Below are positions 1-4,720 of a stretch of 5,323 bases of DNA, piece after piece. The DNA lies in contig JAUSGU010000071.1 of assembly GCA_030648825.1 (NCBI GenBank), positions 1-5,323 of the forward strand, written 5' to 3'. The translations under genes and the position numbers were made by a program. The DNA comes from a bacterium. GTDB lineage: Bacteria > Patescibacteriota > Minisyncoccia > Phycocordibacterales > UBA6065. The first letter of the stretch is position 1, and the number at the start of each line of letters is the position of its first letter. The notes beneath the pieces are model-generated. The model was not told the origin of the DNA. It was given only the letters and a program-made list of their open reading frames with translations, and made no database searches.

Positions 1-10
1 GAATGCATGA

Positions 11-106
11 AAAAGTAGCAGGTGCGTGGCCGCGGCACTCGGGGCGGGACCCACGCCTAAGGGCGCTCCCTCCCCCTCGGGACTCGAACTCGCACCTGCT
101 ACTTTT
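11..106. repeat. GC-rich palindromic hairpin element, possible bidirectional terminator
   Basis: Positions 11-26 (AAAAGTAGCAGGTGCG) and 91-106 are a perfect 16-bp inverted repeat. Inside it, 41-49 (GGGGCGGGA) pairs with 67-75 with one mismatch, and 54-57 (CGCC) pairs with 62-65 around the loop TAAG. Either strand could therefore fold into a long nested hairpin. The interior 27-90 is about 75% GC by my count, against roughly 42% in the surrounding genes. The outer arms begin with AAAA and end with TTTT on both strands, so an RNA from either direction would end in a GC-rich stem plus a U-run, as in an intrinsic terminator. The 64-nt interior is much larger than a normal terminator loop, which makes a dispersed palindromic repeat or a structured RNA a real alternative. 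The minus strand at 79-91 contains a tRNA T-arm-like string, but there is no tRNA. Confidence 0.7.
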
Positions 107-131
107 AAAACTTATAAAATAATAAAAAAAT

Positions 132-1103
132 ATGAACAAAAAAGTATTCATAACCAGAAAAATTGGAGAAGTCGCCGAAAAAATGCTCCGGGAAAATAAC
201 TTTGACGTGAATATCTGGCCGAAAGACCGCGCTATGAGCCAGAGAGAGATTATAAAAAATCTGAAAAAAGAAAATTACGACGCGGTGCTCTCTCTCCTCA
301 CCGACAAAATAGACGCGAAAATTTTTGACGCCTCTCCGGCGACAAAAATTTTCGCCAACTACGCCGCGGGCTATGACAATATAGATATAGCGGAAGCAAA
401 AAAAAGAAATATTATCATTACAAACACTCCCGGCGTTTCTGGTATTGCTGTAGCCGAACATACATTCGCTCTCATGCTCGCTCTCACAACCAGATTGGTT
501 GAAGGCGATACTTTTATGAGAAGAGGAAAATACAGAGGTTGGGCTCCTATGAATTTCGTGGGTACCGATTTTGCCGGCAAAACAATCGGCCTCGTAGGTG
601 TGGGAAACATAGGTTCACAAGTAGCGCGTATGGCCCATAACGGCTTTGGCGCGAAAATCATATACACGGATGTTCACCCAAACAGAGAGGTTGAAGAAAA
701 ATACGGAGCAAAAAAATGCGACAATCTGGAAACCCTGCTCCGCGAGGCAGACATAGTGAGTTTGCATGTTCCCCTACTGGATTCCACACATCACCTCATA
801 AACGAAACTAGGCTTCAAATGATGAAACCGACAGCTTTTCTCATAAACACTTCCCGCGGCCCAGTCATAGATGAAAAAGCATTGGTCAGAGCCTTACAAA
901 ACAAAATTATTCGGGGTGCTGCTTTGGACGTCTTTGAATTTGAACCGGCACTCTCCCCCAGTCTCGCCAAACTGCCGAACGTAATTCTCACTCCGCACAT
1001 AGCATCAGCCAGAGAGAGTGTTCGCGCCGAAATGGTGCGCCTCTCAGCCCAGAGCATCATAGATTTTTTCGCCGGAAAAACTCCAGCAAATAAGGTAAAT
1101 TAA
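132..1103 (+). CDS. D-2-hydroxyacid dehydrogenase, NAD-dependent (glyoxylate/hydroxypyruvate reductase-like)
   Basis: This 323-aa cytosolic oxidoreductase of the D-isomer-specific 2-hydroxyacid dehydrogenase family would interconvert 2-keto acids and D-2-hydroxyacids with NAD(H). The split substrate-binding domain covers about residues 1-100 and 290-323, including the AAGYDNID loop near 78-85 and NTPGVSG at 98-104. The Rossmann domain lies between, with GVGNIG at 156-161 and Asp180 at the end of strand beta-2, which favours NAD over NADP. The catalytic set is present: Arg242 (NTSRGPVID), Glu271 (FEFEP) and His289 (LTPHIAS), with the family's usual 29-residue Arg-Glu spacing. Length is normal for the family. 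The exact substrate (glyoxylate, hydroxypyruvate, pyruvate or phosphoglycerate) cannot be read; there is no C-terminal ACT domain, so a long-form SerA is unlikely. The ATG at 132 follows an A/T-rich leader without a Shine-Dalgarno sequence. The stop codon overlaps the stop of the convergent cobA-type gene. Confidence 0.95.
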   Translation: MNKKVFITRKIGEVAEKMLRENNFDVNIWPKDRAMSQREIIKNLKKENYDAVLSLLTDKIDAKIFDASPATKIFANYAAGYDNIDIAEAKKRNIIITNTPGVSGIAVAEHTFALMLALTTRLVEGDTFMRRGKYRGWAPMNFVGTDFAGKTIGLVGVGNIGSQVARMAHNGFGAKIIYTDVHPNREVEEKYGAKKCDNLETLLREADIVSLHVPLLDSTHHLINETRLQMMKPTAFLINTSRGPVIDEKALVRALQNKIIRGAALDVFEFEPALSPSLAKLPNVILTPHIASARESVRAEMVRLSAQSIIDFFAGKTPANKVN

Positions 1104-1621
1104 AACTCCACCCCCACTCTGCCCATTATTCCGGAATTGAAAGGATGTTTTATTTCTTTCATCTCCGTCACCAAATCCGCTCTGTCTATAAACTCCGTGG
1201 GACAACCACGGCCGGTCATGATGAGATGATCGCAGAGAGGTGTGGCTGATTTTATAAAATCTCTCACTTCGGGAGAAGTGAGAAGTTCCAAACTCAAGGC
1301 CACCCAAATTTCATCCAAGATGAGAATATTCCATTTATCGGTTTTTAGTTCATTCAGAGAATACGTCAGAGCCTCTCTGGCCGCCACCGCATGTTTTTCA
1401 AAAGGTATTTTATCGTTTCCTATCCTCACGAAACCTAAACCTTTTTTGACAATCTGAAAAGACTTGCTCATTTTTTTTGAAGAAGCGTCTTCGCCTGATT
1501 TCCATGGTCCTTTTACCATCTCCACCATGAGAACGGAGCTACCATTGCCCACCGCCCTCATAGCTTGACCTATGGCCGCCGTTGTTTTTCCTTTGCCATT
1601 ACCTGTAAAAATAATAAACAT
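1100..1621 (-). CDS. cobA: Cob(I)alamin adenosyltransferase, CobA/CobO/BtuR type
   Basis: This enzyme transfers the 5'-deoxyadenosyl group of ATP to reduced corrinoids, giving adenosylcobalamin, the cofactor used by the NrdJ encoded just upstream. From the ATG at 1621 the protein has 173 residues. The family P-loop TGNGKGKTT is at 6-14, the Walker-B-like LILDE ends at Glu104, MTGRG lies at 135-139, and the C-terminal block KHPFNSGIMGRVGVEF matches the family's KHAFDAGVKAQMGIDY-type ending. An in-frame TTG at 1637-1639 would add six residues, but starting at the ATG puts the first strand (MFIIFTGNGKGKTT) where short family members begin. Neither start has a clear ribosome-binding site. Compared with the roughly 196-aa Salmonella and E. 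coli enzymes it lacks the N-terminal extension. The GF-x-W corrinoid-pocket motif appears as GFVR, so the Trp is replaced by Arg66. The gene lies 34 bp after the nrdJ stop on the same strand, presumably in one operon. Confidence 0.95.
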   Translation of the reverse strand: MFIIFTGNGKGKTTAAIGQAMRAVGNGSSVLMVEMVKGPWKSGEDASSKKMSKSFQIVKKGLGFVRIGNDKIPFEKHAVAAREALTYSLNELKTDKWNILILDEIWVALSLELLTSPEVRDFIKSATPLCDHLIMTGRGCPTEFIDRADLVTEMKEIKHPFNSGIMGRVGVEF

Positions 1622-1655
1622 GGATTTTGTTACCGACAATTGCGTTTGCCAGCCC

Positions 1656-3962
1656 CTACACTATGGCGCAAACGCCACCTATGCATGCCATTTCTTTTTT
1701 CACATCCAGCTCGTCAGTTTTTTCATATGTGATAATTTTTGAATAATCTATGTGTTCCAATCTGCGGGCCAATTCCGTATATTTTTCTTTACTTATGGTT
1801 TCATACGGAGCCAATTCGTAAACATGATTTTCTCTGGGCAAAAAAGACAGTCCGCCGACGATATCCCAGTTTTTATAAACCCAATTGCCTACTTCTATCC
1901 ATTCATCCTCACCAACCGAAACAGTAACCGATGGATTGTGTTCCGTATAATTCAATTTGACCATTTTCCAATGTTCCAGCTGATCCAGAGCGGAAATATC
2001 ATTTTTATAGAGAGATTCATCGGGAGACTTGACGGGAAATTCTAAAACATAAGTAGTGGCAGAATTGGTCGATTGGCCAACTTCAGGTTTGTACGGAACG
2101 CCCTGATCACGCAACATTTTAAACAGAGTATCTGTGGCAGCGATTCTGATTCGACGAATATAATATTGCGAATGACGCGGATGCATACCGGACGAACAAT
2201 CAACCGTCTGAGAAACCGTACCGCTAGGTTTGACGCAAGTGATACAAGTAGATTCGTTTACACCGAGACGTTTGGCAAATTCTCTGTTTATTTCTATGGA
2301 TTTTGTTTTTAGACGAGAGAGTACTGCTGGATCTCGCGACACTTTTGAATCCCACTGGCCGGTGATGGAGACGCCGAGTAGACGTTCTTCTTCGCAACGT
2401 TCCTTCCATTCGCGAGAAAGATACGGAAAATTTGTCAGACTAGCTTGATAAGTGCCGAGCATCACGGCCAGACGAATTTTTCGCGAGAGAGATTCTTCTG
2501 TATCGTCTCTGCGTGCTATCACTTCGGATAGATTACAAAACTGTTTTGATTGCAAAATAATTTCACCGCAGGGATTGGTACCGATTGAACCGACGATGTT
2601 TCCGGAAGCGTCAAAATAACCTTCATGTTTTTTGAGAGTTTCAATTCGGCGCACCGGTAGAGTTTTTGCGAGCGACCCACGATTGAATATGCCTCGCTCG
2701 CCGGAGCCGGATTTCATGAGAGCAATCCATTCTTCCAAAAATTCGGTGTTTGTCGGCTTCTGATTATAAACAGCTGAATTATTGGCGAGCATTCTCTGCG
2801 GTTCGGTAGTGTAAAAAGCTCCCGATTTGGCATCGCGAATATCCGTATCATCCAAATCCGATAGCGAAATCATGGCGCTACGCCTCACTCCGCCGGAAAC
2901 GACGCAATCACCTATCATGCATATGATATCGTGAACATCTATATTGCGCAGACGTAGGCCGGAGCGAGCCAGCATCTTTTCGCGAGTGAAAGCGAGTAAA
3001 CGCTTGAGTGGTTCAGGGCCCGATGCCTTGCCACCCATGGTTTTCAGTCTCGCTCCGGCCGGACGCAAATTTGAAAAATCAAATTCTATATCTCGACCAT
3101 TAAACCAAGTCTGCATACCCAGAGCCAGAGCGTCAGCCCAACCTTCTTTGCTGTCGGGAATGAGATGGCGGGTCGGTTTATAATTTTCCTGAAATTTTAT
3201 TTGTGGAAATTTTTGAACATTTTTACTTTCAACCGACCAACCTACACCTGTACCACACATGGAAATATACATTATCTCCGCCAAATCCTGAAAATTTTCC
3301 GGAGCAATAAAAGAGCAGTTATAAGCGCAGACGTTAGTTTTGCGAGCAGCCGGTCCGGCAAACTGGAGAAGTCTCATGGACGGCATTACTTTTTGATTCA
3401 AAATACCTTCTCTCATCTCCGTATATTCTGTATCACTGAATTTTTCTCCAACATTTTCTCTCATAAAAGACATGTAACGATCAACTGTTTCTATCCAGGT
3501 CTCGCGCCGACTCTCTTCGGCAATCCATCTGGAGTATGTGCGATAGTAAACAAACTCTCCCAGAGAATTTTTGAAATATTTTTTGCTATCTTCGGCTAAT
3601 TTTTTTACGTGGGAAGGAACTTCACGACCGAGCGACCTAGCTTTGGCCCTCTCTTCTCTGTAGAGAATATAAGCTTTGGCGGTTTTGACATATTTTCCCA
3701 AAATGAGACTCCTCTCCACCGTGTCTTGGACACCCTCAACAGTCGGAATAAAGTTTTTATGCTTTTTTGTGATTTTGAGAACATCTCTCTCGACTCTATC
3801 TGCTACTTTTCTGGCTTCTTCTAGAGAACCTTCGCCCACATGACTCATCGCTTTCCAAATCGCTTGAATAATTTTGTCTGTATTGAATTCGGTAACACTG
3901 CCGTTTCTCTTGTAAATGTTTTTGACGACGACCATGCTGTCTTTTCTGTTTTTTGATGTCAT
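1656..3962 (-). CDS. nrdJ: Adenosylcobalamin-dependent ribonucleotide reductase (class II, RTPR-like)
   Basis: This enzyme reduces ribonucleotides to deoxyribonucleotides, with adenosylcobalamin as the thiyl-radical generator. It resembles the monomeric Lactobacillus RTPR type, so triphosphates are the likely substrates. From the ATG at 3962 it has 768 residues. An ATP-cone-like domain (VKNIYKRNGSVTEFNTDKI onward, about 13-100) precedes the catalytic barrel, which opens with YYRTYSRWIAEE. All five working cysteines are visible: Cys216 (AYNCSF), the radical Cys465 with Asn463 and Glu467 (TNPCGEI), Cys476 (FCNL, 11 residues on, as in RTPR), and the shuttle pair Cys760/Cys765 (ACIGGVC) just before the end. 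VKPSGTV and SSGMHPRH are further family landmarks. The segment between QIKF and IPDSKEGW is much shorter than in Lactobacillus RTPR as I remember it. An in-frame TTG at 3971 and an ATG at 3935 are alternative starts; no Shine-Dalgarno helps to choose. It ends in TAG and is followed by the adenosyltransferase gene that supplies its cofactor. Confidence 0.96.
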   Translation of the reverse strand: MTSKNRKDSMVVVKNIYKRNGSVTEFNTDKIIQAIWKAMSHVGEGSLEEARKVADRVERDVLKITKKHKNFIPTVEGVQDTVERSLILGKYVKTAKAYILYREERAKARSLGREVPSHVKKLAEDSKKYFKNSLGEFVYYRTYSRWIAEESRRETWIETVDRYMSFMRENVGEKFSDTEYTEMREGILNQKVMPSMRLLQFAGPAARKTNVCAYNCSFIAPENFQDLAEIMYISMCGTGVGWSVESKNVQKFPQIKFQENYKPTRHLIPDSKEGWADALALGMQTWFNGRDIEFDFSNLRPAGARLKTMGGKASGPEPLKRLLAFTREKMLARSGLRLRNIDVHDIICMIGDCVVSGGVRRSAMISLSDLDDTDIRDAKSGAFYTTEPQRMLANNSAVYNQKPTNTEFLEEWIALMKSGSGERGIFNRGSLAKTLPVRRIETLKKHEGYFDASGNIVGSIGTNPCGEIILQSKQFCNLSEVIARRDDTEESLSRKIRLAVMLGTYQASLTNFPYLSREWKERCEEERLLGVSITGQWDSKVSRDPAVLSRLKTKSIEINREFAKRLGVNESTCITCVKPSGTVSQTVDCSSGMHPRHSQYYIRRIRIAATDTLFKMLRDQGVPYKPEVGQSTNSATTYVLEFPVKSPDESLYKNDISALDQLEHWKMVKLNYTEHNPSVTVSVGEDEWIEVGNWVYKNWDIVGGLSFLPRENHVYELAPYETISKEKYTELARRLEHIDYSKIITYEKTDELDVKKEMACIGGVCAIV

Positions 3963-3991
3963 GTGTTTCAAAGTTTCGTAATAGTGAAATC

Positions 3992-4021
3992 ATTATAACG
4001 AGAAGTTGACAAAAAGTTTAA
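3992..4021 (-). promoter_or_regulatory. Probable sigma70 promoter of nrdJ-cobA
   Basis: The minus strand has a perfect -10 box TATAAT (plus-strand 3992-3997). Transcription would start near 3985 and leave a leader of roughly 24 nt before the nrdJ ATG. The best -35 match at proper distance is only TTAAAC (4016-4021, 18-bp spacer), a weak box. The spacer and -35 region are largely covered by the left arm of the 15-bp inverted repeat at 4005-4019, which suggests either repression by occlusion or activator-dependent use. Confidence 0.6.
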
Positions 4022-4071
4022 TAAAAAGGGGGATAACCAGAGTCTCACCCGATGAAAAACTTTTTGTCAAC
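4005..4071. repeat. Pair of 15-bp inverted repeats, candidate operator
   Basis: GTTGACAAAAAGTTT at 4005-4019 recurs as its exact reverse complement at 4057-4071, with 37 bp between. The centres lie 52 bp apart, close to five helical turns, so proteins on the two arms would face the same side of the DNA. The left arm lies between the -10 and -35 of the nrdJ promoter. A third, degenerate copy (12 of 15 bases) at 4104-4118 covers the -35 box of the arsR promoter. The arms lie upstream of the inferred nrdJ start site, so they would act as DNA sites, not as an RNA hairpin in that transcript. They do not resemble the 16-bp NrdR box. The binding protein is unknown; the neighbouring ArsR-type regulator is the obvious candidate. 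Confidence 0.65.
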
Positions 4072-4104
4072 GGAAAAATCGGACGAATGAGAGTCCGCGA
4101 TGAG

Positions 4105-4132
4105 TTGAAAAAGATTTTTTGGCTGGTATACT
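4105..4132 (+). promoter_or_regulatory. Probable sigma70 promoter of the arsR-like gene
   Basis: A -35 box TTGAAA (4105-4110, 5 of 6) and a -10 box TATACT (4127-4132, 5 of 6) are separated by 16 bp. The -10 is preceded by TGG, an extended -10. Transcription would start near 4139, about 36 nt before the ATG. The short inverted pair TATAC (4127-4131) / GTATA (4145-4149) spans the -10 and start site and could be an autoregulatory operator, although it is short. Confidence 0.65.
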
Positions 4133-4174
4133 AGGCATACTGACTGTATATTCGACCAATAATATATCAAAACC

Positions 4175-4480
4175 ATGAAATCACCATTGCCAAAGGAGGC
4201 TTACAATAAAAACGCTCTCTTATACAAGATTTTAGCCAATCCAAAGAGGCTGGAAGTTCTCAATATATTGAAAAAAAAAGAAACTTCGGTAGAAGATCTA
4301 CTTCAAATAACCGATTTGCCGAAAGCAAACCTCTCTCAACACCTAGCTCTCATGAGACATAATGGTTTGGTCGTACCCAGGAGACATGGTTTAAACATTT
4401 TTTATCGAATTGTTGACCCTCGCATTGTTGAGCCGTGTAAAATTCTCCACGAACTGCGGGTCAAGAGACTGGTAATTTAA
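4175..4480 (+). CDS. ArsR/SmtB-family winged-helix transcriptional regulator
   Basis: This 101-aa protein is a single winged helix-turn-helix domain, expected to bind DNA as a dimer. Residues 13-34 (ALLYKILANPKRLEVLNILKKK region) match the family's opening helices. SVEDLLQITDLPKANLSQHL (38-57) is the helix-turn-helix, with recognition helix about 49-63, and RRHGLNIFYRI (69-79) is the wing. The classical alpha-3 metal motif (ELCVCDL) is absent. The only cysteine is Cys88 in the last helix, near Asp81 and His92, which is not a standard alpha-5 metal site, so the signal it senses cannot be read. It is divergent from nrdJ and is followed by the riboswitch unit, so control of B12-linked genes is a reasonable inference. 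There is no upstream Shine-Dalgarno. An AGGAGG at 4194-4199 lies inside the gene and precedes no usable start codon. Confidence 0.92.
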   Translation: MKSPLPKEAYNKNALLYKILANPKRLEVLNILKKKETSVEDLLQITDLPKANLSQHLALMRHNGLVVPRRHGLNIFYRIVDPRIVEPCKILHELRVKRLVI

Positions 4481-4506
4481 TTGTTTCGAAAGATTGAAAT
4501 TAAATT
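4474..4506. repeat. AT-rich dyad across the arsR stop codon and the next -35 box
   Basis: AATTTAATT (4474-4482) and its exact reverse complement (4498-4506) enclose an 8-bp palindrome TTTCGAAA (4484-4491). The left arm contains the arsR TAA, and the right arm enters the -35 box of the riboswitch promoter. As an RNA hairpin it would be A-U only and lacks a good U-tract, so it is a poor terminator. As DNA it is placed to be an operator for the downstream promoter. Confidence 0.45.
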
Positions 4507-4522
4507 CGGGTTGTATTAGAAT
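4494..4522 (+). promoter_or_regulatory. Probable sigma70 promoter of the riboswitch-controlled gene
   Basis: The -35 box TTGAAA (4494-4499) and -10 box TAGAAT (4517-4522) each match the consensus at 5 of 6 positions and are 17 bp apart. The start site predicted near 4529 falls two bases before the first paired base of the riboswitch (4531), which independently supports the promoter. Confidence 0.72.
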
Positions 4523-4530
4523 AAATAGTG

Positions 4531-4637
4531 TCGCGCGTTGGAAGTGAGGTTTAATTCCTCCACTGTGCCGCAACGGTAATGTTCGCTTTTGAGAAAACTC
4601 AAAACAAGAGAGCGAAACGAGTCCGGTCGTCGCGCGA
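4531..4637 (+). promoter_or_regulatory. Cobalamin (B12) riboswitch aptamer
   Basis: The RNA is closed by a perfect 7-bp P1 helix, TCGCGCG (4531-4537) with CGCGCGA (4631-4637). Conserved parts appear in the right order. GGAAG is at 4540-4544. A stem pairs GTGAGG (4544-4549) with CCTCCAC (4557-4563, one bulged C) around a loop containing TTTAATT. The signature GCCGCAACGGTAA is at 4567-4579. An extended arm contains TTTTGAG / CTCAAAA (4587-4593 / 4598-4604), flanked by GTTCGCT / AGCGAAAC. The B12-box start AGTCCGG is at 4620-4626. At 107 nt the aptamer is compact: the core sequence looks like the classical type, but the peripheral arm is short. Known members bind adenosyl-, methyl- or hydroxocobalamin and usually switch genes off when ligand is present. 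Which form this one binds is not readable. It precedes a secreted, putative B12-binding protein gene. Confidence 0.93.
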
Positions 4638-4674
4638 TTTTATCCCGAGCAGGAAAGCGACGGCCTCTCACGTC

Positions 4675-4703
4675 ACCACTTCTCGCGGAAGCGGTTTTAT
4701 TTT
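4675..4703 (+). terminator. Candidate riboswitch-controlled intrinsic terminator
   Basis: ACCACTTC (4675-4682) pairs with GAAGCGGT (4688-4695) through 7 of 8 positions (one A-C mismatch) around the loop TCGCG, followed by TTTTATTTT (4695-4703). It sits after the B12 aptamer and 18 bp before the start codon, the usual place for a transcription-terminating expression platform. Between aptamer and terminator lie two other possible hairpins: GAG-AGG / CCTCTC (4647-4653 / 4664-4669) and GACG / CGTC (4659-4662 / 4671-4674). These are mutually exclusive and could serve as antiterminator or L13-type loop. The loop bases CGGC (4661-4664) could pair with GCCG (4567-4570) in the aptamer. Confidence 0.6.
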
Positions 4704-4720
4704 AATTAAAAAAAATTAAT

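Noticed and set aside
79..105. Minus-strand tRNA suggested by a T-arm-like GTTCGAGTCCC string.
   Set aside because: The T-stem would not pair properly, the sequence upstream on the minus strand is A/T-rich with no D or anticodon arm, and the string is part of the large palindrome.
105..131. Promoter for the dehydrogenase gene in the TTATAAAATAAT stretch.
   Set aside because: -10-like hexamers occur by chance in such A/T-rich DNA, and no -35 box exists at proper distance, which would fall in the GC-rich hairpin arm.
1044..1307. Minus-strand frame of 87 codons across the dehydrogenase and cobA 3' ends.
   Set aside because: It runs in another frame of two well-identified genes and has no family resemblance.
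1622..1639. TTG start extending the cobA-type protein by six residues.
   Set aside because: The ATG at 1621 places the first strand and P-loop as in short family members, and the TTG has no ribosome-binding site.
3963..3971. TTG start extending NrdJ by three residues.
   Set aside because: An ATG three codons later serves equally well, and no Shine-Dalgarno supports the TTG.
3972..4104. NrdR box or B12 riboswitch upstream of nrdJ.
   Set aside because: No ACAC-type 16-bp NrdR palindrome is present, and the cobalamin aptamer signatures found at 4531-4637 are absent here; the leader is too short for a riboswitch.
4194..4199. AGGAGG as a ribosome-binding site for a shorter ArsR-like protein.
   Set aside because: No ATG, GTG or TTG follows at suitable distance in frame, and the domain's first helix begins right there.
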